The position numbers were made by a program, and so were the translations under genes. The notes under the pieces were generated by a model, which saw nothing but the letters and a program-made list of their open reading frames with translations, made no database searches and was not told the DNA's origin. From Undaria pinnatifida (Eukaryota > Sar > Phaeophyceae > Laminariales > Alariaceae), in assembly GCA_012845835.1 (NCBI GenBank), contig JABAKD010000020.1:2862936-2926935 (forward strand): a stretch of DNA of 64,000 nucleotides, given 5' to 3'. The stretch's first letter is position 1; every line of letters begins with the position of its first letter. This document shows, piece by piece, positions 39,301-42,748 of the stretch.

Positions 39301-40048
39301 CGCGGCGCTACTCCGTATGCTGCCACTACTGGTTGTTCCCATATGTGCCAGGCGATTTCACAGGCAATATAGCGGGCAACCGGCATTGCTTGACCAGCAC
39401 CGTAGAGGGACCAATAATAATCATGTGCCTGGTACATATGTACACACCGTTGTCCCTCTTAAGCACGGCGCAACTCCGCATACTGCCACTACTGGTTTTT
39501 CCATTTCAGGCGATTTTACACGCACTAGCGGTAAACCGGCACTACTCAACCGGCACTATAGAGGACTAATACTAGTGTGTCTAGAATATATTCAAACACC
39601 GTCAGAGCATACGTACAGCAAGAGAGTACTGCCGAACTGCTGTGACACAAATCCTAGAAATAAATTATACCAGCGCGGCACGGGCGAGGTAAGGGAAAGC
39701 ACGTCACAACGCAAGGCGATGCCCCCGTCCCCAGCCTCAGCGCCCGCGCGCCCGAAGCCCAAATGAGTTCGGCGTCGAAAACCGAAAACAAAACTAGTTC
39801 GTAACGTCAAACATCACGCAAAACCCGAAAGTTCAAAGCGCCATTCGAAAGGGCTCTTTGCTGCGGCGACAGCCGTACTCTGCTTGTACAGCAGGTCCAA
39901 CAAAACAACAAGAACACATCATCCTTCGGGCATGAACACGAGAAAAACAGCTTGCCTGGTTGAGCTCGGAGATGGAGCTCTTAAGGTTTTTCTTGGTGAG
40001 ATTGGTCACAAGGTAGCGGATCTGCCAGAATATGGGCGACGCAAACAT
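2019..40048 (-). CDS. CNOT1: NOT1/CNOT1, scaffold subunit of the CCR4-NOT deadenylase complex; 23 coding exons, C-terminus outside window
   Basis: The joined product (2,227 codons here) follows the known order of metazoan and plant CNOT1. It has an N-terminal HEAT/MIF4G-like region (exons 1-11), the central tristetraprolin-binding MIF4G (exons 12-13), the CAF1/CNOT7-binding MIF4G (exons 14-17), the CNOT9-binding DUF3819 helical bundle (exons 18-19) and the start of the connector (exons 20-23). CNOT1 is a cytoplasmic scaffold that brings CCR4 and CAF1 nucleases to mRNA for poly(A) removal. Diagnostic stretches are YLVTNLTKKNL, YLVVKRICTQPNFH, RSLLKNLGSWLGKITL and KPPNPWIMGL. Exons (minus strand): 40048-39956, 30981-30865, 24639-24447, 23402-23188, 19028-18576, 17115-16969, 15949-15782, 15044-14760, 14334-14077, 13388-13143, 12744-12502, 12176-12093, 11593-10049, 9478-9326, 8200-8066, 7827-7630, 7088-6954, 6627-5980, 5743-5486, 5056-4481, 3928-3785, 3097-2927, 2234-2019. 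All junctions keep frame. The NOT1 C-terminal domain is missing to the left. Two short conserved blocks, between exons 4/5 and 9/10, were not found. Confidence 0.96.
2235..2926 (-). other. CNOT1 intron 22, with CAA/CAG-type triplet repeat
   Basis: 692 bp. A G-rich plus strand at 2238-2300 gives a C-rich tract directly before the acceptor. An imperfect CAA/CGA/CAG triplet repeat lies at 2429-2508. Long open frames here are low-complexity artefacts. Confidence 0.75.
2927..3097 (-). CDS. CNOT1: CNOT1 exon 22
   Basis: 57 codons, phase 0 both ends (acceptor TATCAG, donor CAG/GTGGGT). The protein runs VYAAVLELCLRTVRTSL, then EDLLSQWYTSLPPQ and ALKYLVQ. It aligns in order with the human stretch around LLVLKALQDGR and NVEAVELLIRNHLV. 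Confidence 0.87.
3098..3784 (-). other. CNOT1 intron 21
   Basis: 687 bp. A C/T-rich tract on the plus strand (3720-3783) gives a purine-rich, G-rich start just after the donor. I see no other structure apart from a short CGA/CCA triplet patch near 3249-3290. Confidence 0.7.
3785..3928 (-). CDS. CNOT1: CNOT1 exon 21
   Basis: 48 codons, phase 0 both ends (acceptor TTGGCAG, donor GAG/GTGAGG). It reads IVTVGKSVPLSS, ALTKFARAVFNRLF and PMLRVE. This corresponds to the human helix pair around LLQKAVEGLLD and LLLRYREC. Confidence 0.85.
3929..4480 (-). other. CNOT1 intron 20, with complementary G and C tracts
   Basis: 552 bp. A 24-base C run at 4357-4380 becomes a G run ~100 nt after the donor. A 19-base G run at 3969-3987 becomes a C run ~40 nt before the acceptor. 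The two tracts could pair and loop out the middle of the intron. Confidence 0.75.
4481..5056 (-). CDS. CNOT1: CNOT1 exon 20
   Basis: 192 codons, phase 0 both ends (acceptor CTGAAG, donor GAG/GTGCGG). It starts ARRKSRETTGQPYYDMSIF, then GGLHPHQLLVYEAFQRVP. This matches the human segment after DUF3819 (VGGVDPKQLAVYEEF). A long Ala/Gly/Pro linker follows, then a helical end, ELTLEEALAAWQGAIGRLDM. The acceptor has a weak pyrimidine tract, so the first residues are less sure. Confidence 0.87.
5057..5485 (-). other. CNOT1 intron 19
   Basis: 429 bp. C-rich plus-strand blocks at 5357-5445 lie by the donor side and G-rich blocks at 5116-5150 by the acceptor side. No repeat family copy is seen. Confidence 0.7.
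5486..5743 (-). CDS. CNOT1: CNOT1 exon 19 (DUF3819, second half)
   Basis: 86 codons, phase 0 both ends (acceptor CTCCTAG, donor CAG/GTGCGT). It reads AAHLMVSNLAGSLALVTCKE, RVSIGNHMRSLL and SSENLELGCMLIEKAATEKA. This is the core of the CNOT9-binding domain, very close to human [20 protein letters not shown]. Confidence 0.95.
5980..6627 (-). CDS. CNOT1: CNOT1 exon 18 (end of CAF1-binding MIF4G, linker, start of DUF3819)
   Basis: 216 codons, phase 0 both ends (acceptor CTTGCAG, donor AAG/GTGAGA). It begins MYELQDLKMNIKFEIEMLCQ, the end of the CAF1-binding MIF4G. A ~90-residue Ala/Gly/Glu/Arg linker follows. It ends with IPNLASYVTINPTLEVF, VVPVAVDRAIREIIQPVVER and KDFAMESDENKMRK, the first half of DUF3819. 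Confidence 0.95.
6628..6953 (-). other. CNOT1 intron 17
   Basis: 326 bp. A G-rich plus-strand block (6640-6690) gives a C-rich tract upstream of the exon 18 acceptor. Nothing else is recognisable. Confidence 0.7.
6954..7088 (-). CDS. CNOT1: CNOT1 exon 17
   Basis: 45 codons, phase 0 both ends. It reads GYETGRLIAVTPFIAKILEG and VFKPPNPWIMGLFSALHE. This matches human LLYVVPFVAKVLESS and VFRPPNPWTMAIMNVLAEL in the CAF1-binding MIF4G. The donor is GAG/GTCGGT; an alternative GT 4 bases further on would break the frame. Confidence 0.93.
7089..7629 (-). other. CNOT1 intron 16
   Basis: 541 bp. Its G tract (7549-7562 on the plus strand) is on the opposite side from most other introns. I see no repeat or coding signal. 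Confidence 0.65.
7630..7827 (-). CDS. CNOT1: CNOT1 exon 16
   Basis: 66 codons, phase 0 both ends (acceptor GCGCAG, donor CAG/GTTTGT). TPPLMDAILRSVFYNVGKLL is followed by ERSLLKNLGSWLGKITLGRD and DMKELLFQ. This is the most conserved stretch of the CAF1-binding MIF4G domain. Confidence 0.96.
8066..8200 (-). CDS. CNOT1: CNOT1 exon 15
   Basis: 45 codons, phase 0 both ends (acceptor ACGCAG, donor GAG/GTGATC). VTEIKSHVQNHPEHHPWLAN and YLVVKRICTQPNFHDLYLEL match the human YLVMKRVSIEPNFHSLY block. Confidence 0.95.
8201..9325 (-). repeat. CNOT1 intron 14, with two degenerate minisatellites
   Basis: 1,125 bp. At 8205-8470 a degenerate ~12-15-base unit around GGTCAT/ATGGTCAT recurs on both strands. 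At 8815-9200 an A-rich unit around ACAA(A)TCGTT recurs about every 20-25 bases and creates spurious Lys-rich open frames. Neither looks coding. Confidence 0.65.
9326..9478 (-). CDS. CNOT1: CNOT1 exon 14
   Basis: 51 codons, phase 0 both ends (acceptor CTCTCAG, donor AAG/GTAAGA). TPNMDTLMAKVEEPTALVNP leads into MDRIHFVINNVTASNLSSK. This matches human [22 protein letters not shown] at the start of the CAF1-binding MIF4G. Confidence 0.94.
9479..10048 (-). other. CNOT1 intron 13
   Basis: 570 bp. On the plus strand 9848-9980 is a CACCAAC/ACCACC-type low-complexity stretch. 9985-10045 is C-rich, giving a G-rich start after the donor. No other element is seen. Confidence 0.7.
10049..11593 (-). CDS. 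CNOT1: CNOT1 exon 13 (TTP-binding MIF4G plus giant Gln/Gly/Ala linker)
   Basis: 515 codons, phase 0 both ends (acceptor ATGAAG, donor CCG/GTGTGA). It starts VIAMLERFKSSSDTREQEIF and continues FDEYRFFHNYPEKELRITG and TLGIALRYVLEALRRPP. This is the tristetraprolin-binding MIF4G, in which human has FEEYRFFPQYPDKELHITA. After about residue 135 a ~380-residue low-complexity linker begins. It is rich in Gly, Ala and Gln, with poly-Gln tracts encoded at 10539-10598, 10668-10688 and 10858-10890. The linker is far larger than in animals. Confidence 0.95.
10539..10598 (-). repeat. Coding CAG/CAA repeat (poly-Gln) in CNOT1 exon 13
   Basis: On the minus strand CAG with occasional CAA runs for ~20 codons. 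The interruptions suggest a fairly stable tract. Shorter Gln runs occur in the same exon. Confidence 0.9.
11594..12092 (-). repeat. CNOT1 intron 12, with a 36-bp tandem duplication
   Basis: 499 bp. A 36-bp unit beginning CTACAACAGTCCGTCCCCC is repeated head to tail at 11747-11782 and 11783-11820. A decayed third copy lies near 11880-11905. The rest shows no structure. Confidence 0.75.
12093..12176 (-). CDS. CNOT1: CNOT1 exon 12
   Basis: 28 codons, phase 0 both ends (acceptor CCGCAG, donor GAG/GTGCGT). LLNPPEEIESMADSYFQRIY matches human EIDDEANSYFQRIYNH, just before the TTP-binding MIF4G. Confidence 0.94.
12177..12501 (-). other. CNOT1 intron 11
   Basis: 325 bp. A run of 20 G at 12221-12240 gives a C20 tract ~45 nt before the exon 12 acceptor. 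There is no other feature. Confidence 0.7.
12502..12744 (-). CDS. CNOT1: CNOT1 exon 11
   Basis: 81 codons, phase 0 both ends (acceptor CTGCAG, donor CAG/GTATGG). It reads THFPTARLRQLSQKPGD, then AMSLEASALLLKALGATGLV and HPTLNQ. The match to human is moderate (PPETLATMLACLQ), but position and frame are right. Confidence 0.85.
12745..13142 (-). other. CNOT1 intron 10
   Basis: 398 bp. There is a G run at 13022-13038 on the plus strand. I see no repeat family and no coding potential. Confidence 0.65.
13143..13388 (-). CDS. CNOT1: CNOT1 exon 10
   Basis: 82 codons, phase 0 both ends (acceptor CCCCAG, donor CAG/GTACGG). VLRIMRLVPECASELLGADD, then DDCAFAVAVASVAYG and LDLDNWCAERL. These correspond to human RILDVAQDLKALSMLL, FAFVIDLAALASR and LKLDKWLTDKI. 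Confidence 0.9.
13389..14076 (-). other. CNOT1 intron 9
   Basis: 688 bp. 13410-13585 is G-rich on the plus strand. Human CNOT1 has about 30 more residues at this junction, and I could not find an exon for them. Confidence 0.65.
14077..14334 (-). CDS. CNOT1: CNOT1 exon 9
   Basis: 86 codons, phase 0 both ends (acceptor CCAAAAG, donor TAC/GTAAGT). VRDVFSKPAYQCPELLLLAL and SRLLPLYFRPNRNKHAAALI match human [20 protein letters not shown] and LMPIFLGNHPNSAIIL. Confidence 0.94.
14335..14759 (-). other. CNOT1 intron 8
   Basis: 425 bp. C-rich plus-strand sequence fills 14590-14745 on the donor side. A GT repeat and an 18-base G run (14367-14384) lie on the acceptor side. This is another intron with complementary tracts near its two ends. 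Confidence 0.75.
14760..15044 (-). CDS. CNOT1: CNOT1 exon 8
   Basis: 95 codons, phase 0 both ends (acceptor CTGTAG, donor CAG/GTGAGG). It reads RDIPFEALYMPWQNRRGHLS, then AWLSLDLVASLLSLASDTDL. This matches human [21 protein letters not shown] and WKSLDLIESLLRLAEVG. Confidence 0.94.
15045..15781 (-). other. CNOT1 intron 7
   Basis: 737 bp. 15058-15125 is GGGGGCG-rich and 15272-15300 is a run of 29 G. The rest is plain AT-rich sequence. Confidence 0.7.
15782..15949 (-). CDS. CNOT1: CNOT1 exon 7
   Basis: 56 codons, phase 0 both ends (acceptor AAAAG, donor CAG/GTGAGT). AWKLDVARQVLVEDYGPRLD and VAKALDHERFNVPDQ match human WNVEVLIDVLKELNPSLNF and VTYELDHPGFQIRD. Confidence 0.92.
15950..16968 (-). 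repeat. CNOT1 intron 6, with degenerate GTCAATCA-type minisatellite
   Basis: 1,019 bp. From 16210 to 16940 a short unit around AGTCAATCA / CAGCCAATCA / GAAATCAATCA recurs many times with drift. This is a degenerate 8-12-bp minisatellite broken by a unique stretch at 16500-16700. Confidence 0.7.
16969..17115 (-). CDS. CNOT1: CNOT1 exon 6
   Basis: 49 codons, phase 0 both ends (acceptor TTGCAG, donor CAG/GTGAGG). ESGLVVDERQVAQVIAMLAN matches human [20 protein letters not shown]. Confidence 0.92.
17377..17476 (+). mobile_element. Small TIR element, family M (copy 1, diverged)
   Basis: It begins GTAACCCCTTTA and ends TAAAGGGGTTAC, with internal CAACTGGAAACCC and GGGGCTC shared with the other copies. 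It is ~100 bp, slightly longer than the 89-91-bp full copies. The end tetramer is GTAA/TTAC, not TTAA, so it has decayed. Confidence 0.75.
17640..17830 (+). repeat. GACCC-type degenerate minisatellite (copy 1)
   Basis: Repeats of GACCCGAC / GATCCGACCC with spacer blocks. A tail with CGCGAGTAATTTTCAAAATT resembles the tail of the second copy at 32590-32840, so both belong to one dispersed family. Confidence 0.75.
18576..19028 (-). CDS. CNOT1: CNOT1 exon 5
   Basis: 151 codons, phase 0 both ends (acceptor TACCAG, donor AGG/GTGAGA). PHLAKSLLQQIRESHQEYLA, a Gly/Ala linker, LLDADALALLPLFSDSAA, then RIGQGGSLAGFLKDLGHTCC. The last part matches human MESSLADFMQEVGYGFCAS. The exact acceptor is the least certain in this exon. 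Confidence 0.85.
20685..20930 (+). repeat. 82-bp tandem repeat, 3 copies
   Basis: Units start at 20685, 20767 and 20849, each beginning (C/T)ATCAGACCAGA and including AACAACAATCGTCCCATGCC. The spacing is exactly 82 bp. The unit length is not a multiple of 3 and the reading frames are not conserved. Confidence 0.92.
21006..22232 (+). repeat. Segmental duplication, copy A
   Basis: Shares ordered blocks with copy B: ATTA(T/C)ACAAGG, GGGGAACA, TGAGGTCCGAC/TGAAGTCCGAC, ATGTTGTCGTGGTTC, AGAGCCAGCTCAGC, CTCGGCCGGGATCCAG and ACTCGGCCGCC. It is ~300 bp longer than copy B because of the unmatched segment at 21480-21840. Confidence 0.85.
22233..23160 (+). repeat. Segmental duplication, copy B
   Basis: Direct tandem partner of copy A; ends only ~27 bp from the exon 4 donor. 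It contains a CTG/TGC triplet patch (22780-22805). Minus-strand frames resemble each other between copies, but many indels argue against coding. Confidence 0.85.
23188..23402 (-). CDS. CNOT1: CNOT1 exon 4
   Basis: 215 bp; starts in phase 1 after exon 3 and ends in phase 0 (acceptor GCGCAG, donor CAG/GTGAGC). FCRALKLSPPQQVAVGLGLS matches human [20 protein letters not shown]. It continues KEGVKFLVARVPGL and ALHSLLELVKSSEEVSGQ. Confidence 0.92.
23403..24446 (-). other. CNOT1 intron 3 (the only phase-1 intron)
   Basis: 1,044 bp. It carries a copy of the CTCCAGCTGTGAG family (24050-24225). A G run at 23437-23449 (C-tract before the acceptor) and a C run at 24386-24396 (G-tract after the donor) flank its ends. 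Confidence 0.75.
24050..24225 (+). mobile_element. Foldback-family element F (solo arm)
   Basis: Shares CAGCTGTAAGATCGAAGATT, CATCTTTGCAAGCTGTGT, GTGTCCTCATTAAGGATATA and TATCAGGGTCAACAGGGTGA with the arms of the 42.7-kb foldback element. It is truncated after the GATGCTAG position. Confidence 0.9.
24447..24639 (-). CDS. CNOT1: CNOT1 exon 3
   Basis: 193 bp; begins phase 0 and ends phase 1 (acceptor TGACAG, donor CAG/GTGGGT). IQLLQHEVAQAADKPNFVSA matches human LIQECASLITKPNFISTL. A short Gly/Arg-rich insertion follows. Confidence 0.9.
25470..25765 (+). repeat. Tandem array of three ~85-105-bp units
   Basis: Each unit has TCTAGA(G/A)CTGCAA(A/G)C, (A/G)TTCCACACTAATTTCA or a variant, and ends near GGTCAAC/GGGTTAA. 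The third unit runs into an M-like end (ACTTGGAATTAGT) near 25790. The array looks like nested or tandem M-related elements. Confidence 0.75.
27527..27690 (-). mobile_element. A-tailed retroposon-like element S (copy 1)
   Basis: Read on the minus strand it is GGTGCGCCAGCTAGCGTTG ... GAAAGCAACTGGGTTAAATC ... GCTTTATTTTTCCCCATGCG ... CCGGAGGATT followed by an A-rich tail. Same order and tail position as copies at 44.8 and 47.8 kb. The tail suggests retroposition; no RNA polymerase III boxes are clear. Confidence 0.75.
27715..27800 (+). repeat. GATCTATAT-type simple repeat (copy 1)
   Basis: Imperfect (GATCTATAT) repeat preceded by CTGCACAATATCTCACAACG and GGCAGATA. The same leader precedes the longer array at 57.5 kb, so leader and array move as a unit. 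Confidence 0.75.
28135..28800 (+). repeat. Two decayed family F fragments with a 265-bp direct repeat between them
   Basis: 28140-28265 and 28740-28800 keep TTGCAAGCTGC and flanking CAGCTG/CGATA pieces of family F. Between them GGGCGGGGGTAAGCCCTCGT (28404) recurs in altered form at 28670, each followed by CAATCATAGGAGAATGA-like sequence. Confidence 0.6.
30579..30669 (+). mobile_element. Small TIR element, family M (copy 2)
   Basis: Begins GTTAACGCCCTTTCCAACTGG and ends CTCCCAAGGGGTTAAC. TTAA is present at both ends. It lies ~195 bp from the exon 2 donor inside intron 2. Confidence 0.85.
30865..30981 (-). CDS. CNOT1: CNOT1 exon 2
   Basis: 39 codons, phase 0 both ends (acceptor TTTTGCAG, donor AAG/GTGCGG). 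LIELYGEDARLFLLECLVEE matches human [20 protein letters not shown]. It ends GNKDAQK, which joins exon 3 exactly where the human protein continues with LIQECASL. Confidence 0.9.
31120..31240 (+). repeat. GGGAGGGGA purine repeat
   Basis: GGGAGG / GGGGAAG units repeated for ~120 bp; in the transcript it is a long CCCTCC pyrimidine tract ~140 nt upstream of the exon 2 acceptor. Confidence 0.85.
31993..32084 (+). mobile_element. Small TIR element, family M (copy 3, decayed right end)
   Basis: Starts TTTAACGCCTTTATAACTGG and carries ACTTGGAATTAGT and GGGGGCTCTCAAGGGG. The right terminal TTAA is disrupted (GGTGGTAAC). Confidence 0.8.
32590..32840 (+). repeat. GACCC-type degenerate minisatellite (copy 2)
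   Basis: CCGACCCGACCCGACCCGAC and GACGATACCCGACCC repeats, with the same kind of tail as the 17.6-kb copy. A GGGTTTGGGTTT-like stretch follows (32860-33130). Confidence 0.75.
32975..33064 (-). mobile_element. Small TIR element, family M (copy 4, full length)
   Basis: 90 bp. TTAA + CCCCTTTAGAGCCCCC at one end and TGTAAAGGGG + TTAA at the other. Internal ACTAAATCCAAGTAATTTTG and GGGTTTCCAGTTG are shared with copies 6 and 8. The intact TTAA on both sides is as expected for a TTAA target duplication. Confidence 0.9.
33127..33313 (-). mobile_element. Pogo/Tigger-like terminal region (partial)
   Basis: The right end reads GGGGCCCCTACTGTA, i.e. TACAGTAGGGGCCCCC on the other strand, with CCGCCTTATCGGGG sub-repeats inside. 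CAGTAG at a TA dinucleotide resembles pogo-like ends. The left end is not clearly symmetric. Confidence 0.5.
33368..33473 (+). mobile_element. M-related TIR element (subfamily 2)
   Basis: TTAACCCCTTCG at the left and CGAAGGGGGTCATCAA at the right. The inside shares AAATTCCAAGTAGTCTGTC with the 25.5-kb array. The right TTAA is mutated. Confidence 0.65.
35046..35343. mobile_element. Inverted-repeat element with telomere-like core
   Basis: Arms of ~31 bp at 35047-35077 and 35311-35342 are inverted copies with ~28 matches (ATCGTACCAGATMAAGTAYC, then AAAYATATTTC). Between them, 35150-35228 is CCCTAACCCTAACCCCAACC-type sequence, flanked by GGGTCGACCC and GCGTCGACCC. Confidence 0.8.
36118..36232. 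repeat. Imperfect inverted-repeat element
   Basis: Left TAGGGTGAATACCGGACT and right GTATACACCCTACC, with CTCTGG / CCAGAG inside. About 115 bp and hairpin-like. A related ACCCGGGTA/GAGTATA stretch is at 61040-61100. Confidence 0.55.
36761..36847 (+). mobile_element. Small TIR element, family M (copy 5)
   Basis: TAACGCCTCTACAATTGG at the left, TACTTGGAATTAGTGTAAGG inside and GGGGCTCTACAGGGGTT at the right. The TTAA ends are partly lost. Confidence 0.85.
37590..37672 (+). repeat. CTGGGAACTGG minisatellite
   Basis: GGTACTGG and GGGAACTGGGAACCGGTTCT units repeat head to tail at least twice, with single variants around. Confidence 0.7.
38060..38640 (+). repeat. Two tandem repeats
   Basis: At 38065-38155 a ~45-bp unit (CGTCGAGAYATTTCC ... 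GTCACCAT) occurs twice. At 38325-38640 a ~55-70-bp unit (TATGAXTCATGCATGATAXAG ... GTGATCGGTCG, with X variable) occurs about four to five times with decay. Confidence 0.65.
39290..39575 (+). repeat. Tandem ~165-bp repeat, with a dispersed relative at 29860-29945
   Basis: Both units contain CTGCCACTACTGGTT, AGGCGATTT and CGGCA(T/C)T(G/A)CT, ending in TAGAGG. The fragment at 29860-29945 has AGCGATTTCACAGGCACTAT and CGATAGAGGGAT. Confidence 0.75.
39956..40048 (-). CDS. CNOT1: CNOT1 exon 1, start codon
   Basis: 31 codons. ATG at 40048 follows an in-frame TGA two codons upstream (TGA GGA GAA ATG), which fixes the start. MFASPIFWQIRYLVTNLTKK then NLKSSISELNQ matches the human N-terminus (QISYLVDNLTKKN ... 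QEIQ). The donor is a GC type, CCAG/GCAAGC. Confidence 0.9.
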
Positions 40049-40094
40049 TTCTCCTCACGAACGCTGGCTGATGCGCTGGATGCAACCCGTGCAC
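40049..40094 (-). other. Probable CNOT1 5'-UTR part of exon 1
   Basis: A strong acceptor (CTCTCTTTTCTCTCCCAG) ends at 40095, so the start exon probably has 46 nt of leader after splicing from an upstream non-coding exon. Confidence 0.55.
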
Positions 40095-40781
40095 CTGGGA
40101 GAGAAAAGAGAGAGGCACCCATCTGTGTCAGAAGATATAATGAAGTCTACTGCAGCTGTAGGGGAGGAACTCCCATCAAGCTCACCACATGTTCCAGAAA
40201 ACCCTCTCATTGGTCAACTACGGGTATGTGGGAACGTTTCATTGGTCAACAAACGCACACACATTTGCACCCTGCTCCTGCGTGACATCCCGACCCCACA
40301 CAGACCTGATCCAAAAATAAGGGGCCTGAGGCCCCCAAACTGACCCCGGGTATGTACTACCGTAACAAGGAGCCGCCGAAAGGGGCCACCAAGCACCCTG
40401 GTCCTACGCCGACCAAAATCGAGGCCCGGCCGGAGCAAATCGAGGGTTTTTGAAGGGGAAAAAATGAAAAACGTCAGCTGTGAGTACGACCGATTGAATG
40501 GTTGCCTCCCTCAACCTTGCAAGCTGCGTGGCACATCTATATTTCATTATGATAATATGGTGTGGGTTTTGAAAAAAAAACAGCGAACAATTTTTCCAAC
40601 ATTCCCTCTCGCTCTACAACACCATTGCTTAGTACATTGGACTACAAATTCGTAGACGACAGGGGTATTATATCAATTAGTACCTGGTACAAAACAAATC
40701 AACCAATCAAAATCGGCCACCGAGGCGTACAATAAAATGCATATGATACCATGCCCCGTGCCCAACACAGCAGCAGTAGCA

Positions 40782-40833
<52 letters not shown>

Positions 40834-42103
40834 CGGCGGCGGCGGCGGCGACGACGGCTGTAGCAGCGCGGCGTCAAGCAAACAAATAAAATCATACTGG
40901 TAATAGGGAGAGGAGGCGTTCAACACTCACGAGAGCTCTACCAGGTACCCAACCTAGGCTATCATAACATAAAACCGGAGCTCGAGCAGCTCGGAACCGG
41001 GTTAGTCATAACCAGTATTCGGTACGCCGATGCTCGTGTGATCTGATATGATGCTACGAACGATACTCGTACACGGGTACGAGCATCTTGCGTATAATAT
41101 AATGCTAGCGGGGCGAGGCGGGGAAGGGGGGGGGGGGGGGGAATAACGACGCAGCCAGCTCCTTCGCCATTATTTCATCAAAATGCGAGGTGGCTGTTAT
41201 ATCAGCTGGTTATATTGCCAGGTACCTGGTACTGCTTACCGCTTAGACCACTCCTGCTACTACTGCTGCAAATAGCTCTTGGCTTTCGGGCAAATACGAA
41301 GGAAGTCGTAACACAATCTACACAACTGCTGCACTATTAAATATAATGAACTGATGGTTTAGCGGTTCACATTCTTCCTTGGGAATTAATTGCACAGCCA
41401 AATAGTATCACTGAAATGGTACTTGTATACCCTGCGCTCAATATCCGATACTGCACCTGGTATACTCGAACGCGCAGTCAACCACCCAAAACGAAACAAC
41501 GATAGACCAGTCCCGGCCGCATCTGTCTCCCCAACAATCCTCAAAATGTACCTTCTGAGTACCAGCTGTTTTTACAGCAGGCGCCTATAATACTATGATC
41601 GCAGGCGGGCTTTTTAGTCTCGTCTTGTGTGTGGGGCGAAATCTGTCTTGCCATTTGGGTCCTTTCTGCACTCTGCGCTGCCAAGAAAGAATGCGTTCAC
41701 GAGTTGCGACAGGGAAACAAACAAAAAGAGCGGGGAATAATCTAGAGCCGGATCACCAGGGCCAACAGAAAGTGACCGGCGTTGGGGTGGAGCACAGGTA
41801 GCCGATCTATCCGGGGCCCTGTTGGTGGTGATCATGCGACACACCAGGAAACCCCGAAAACACAAAACCATATGGCGCAAAATCCTATGTTTGTTGGGGC
41901 TGTGCTAGCCAGGGCATGCCTTTGCACACAGCCTCCAACGGGACTCAAAAACACTGATCAACCCAGAGTGCCGCGGGTATGCTTCGACGATGAAGGCGAG
42001 GCCCGGCATGAGGAGGAGAAGCCGAGCGCGTGCTGGCTTCTGTTAAACGTCGGTCGCTGCCGAGCCCAGGCGCGTGCACCTTTCCAAAGAGTGTCTTACC
42101 TAC
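40095..42103 (-). other. Upstream region or 5'-UTR intron of CNOT1
   Basis: About 2 kb without convincing coding sequence. It holds a CAG/CGG triplet repeat at 40768-40857, a small family F-like fragment (40475-40540), and several GTACCWGGTAC palindromes (40681, 40940, 41221). No TATA-type promoter can be called. Confidence 0.5.
40768..40857 (+). repeat. CAG/CGG triplet repeat
   Basis: Nearly pure CAG (with TAG and CAA interruptions) followed by GGC and GAC units, ~720 bp upstream of the CNOT1 start codon. Confidence 0.95.
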
Positions 42104-42245
42104 CTGTCTGCGCTATGCTGCTGTGCGCTCTAGGAGGGGATGATGAAGACCTCTCAACTATGGAGCGGAAGGAGGGAGCAGAAAGCTTTCGGCGGAATGG
42201 CAGAGGGAGGCGATCGCAGCAGTGCACGGGTCTCACCTACACATG
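42104..42245 (-). other. Candidate CNOT1 5'-UTR exon
   Basis: On the minus strand GCGCAGACAG/GTAGGTAAG is a good donor downstream of a GC-moderate, pyrimidine-rich stretch (GCTCCCTCCTTCCGCTCC). It would splice to the acceptor at 40095. Support is splice-site quality only. Confidence 0.3.
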
Positions 42246-42748
42246 ACGTTCCCGTTCCCACGAGGTAAAGCTCTCCTAATCTTGCCTCTGTAGTTTCTGT
42301 TTCCCTCTCTCCACGAGCGAAGTGTCCAGAAAAACACGCCTTTTCCAAAAATGTTGGGGATCAGGGGATGAACTTTTTCGTTCATGATACAATGTCATGC
42401 TGCCCCACATCTATCTGTGCACCGATAGATGCACAGATCATAGACAGGTAGACACACATATTAATTGTGCAGCACGTTCTCGTAGAGATTGTATCCACAC
42501 CTGGTACATTTCAGGACCAAGACGAGGCAGAAAGCAAAAACAGCACCGCACAACGAAAACGAAGCGTCGAACTTTTAGTGTGGAGACTTGTTTTCGTGTT
42601 TTCGTTGACGGGCGCTCGCTTTCGCCGCCTGTCTGTGCTTCGTAGAAGAGTCAGGGATGCGATATTCATATGACGCAGTAGTTTTTCTGGCGAGAGTTTA
42701 TTTACTTTGTATGCGCCACACTTCTGTTCATGCCAGGTACCACGTAGT
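42246..42748. other. Intergenic, no feature seen
   Basis: About 500 bp of mixed sequence with no recognisable gene or repeat copy. A short CACCTGGTAC-type palindrome lies near 42500. Confidence 0.5.

Larger units (their letters stand above)
30982..39955 (-). other. CNOT1 intron 1 (9.0 kb, GC-AG type)
   Basis: The donor is CAG/GCAAGC and the acceptor is TTTTGCAG. It contains four M-family elements, a GGGA repeat, a GACCC minisatellite, a pogo-like end, a telomere-like inverted-repeat element, an IR element at 36.1 kb and several tandem repeats. No coding exon was found in it. Confidence 0.8.

Noticed and set aside
40032-40343. Plus-strand 103-codon frame overlapping the CNOT1 start
   Set aside because: It is antisense to the start exon, matches no known family and lacks any splice or promoter support.
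41782-42246. Plus-strand 154-codon frame
   Set aside because: No recognisable motif; composition could equally reflect a CNOT1 5'-UTR exon on the other strand.
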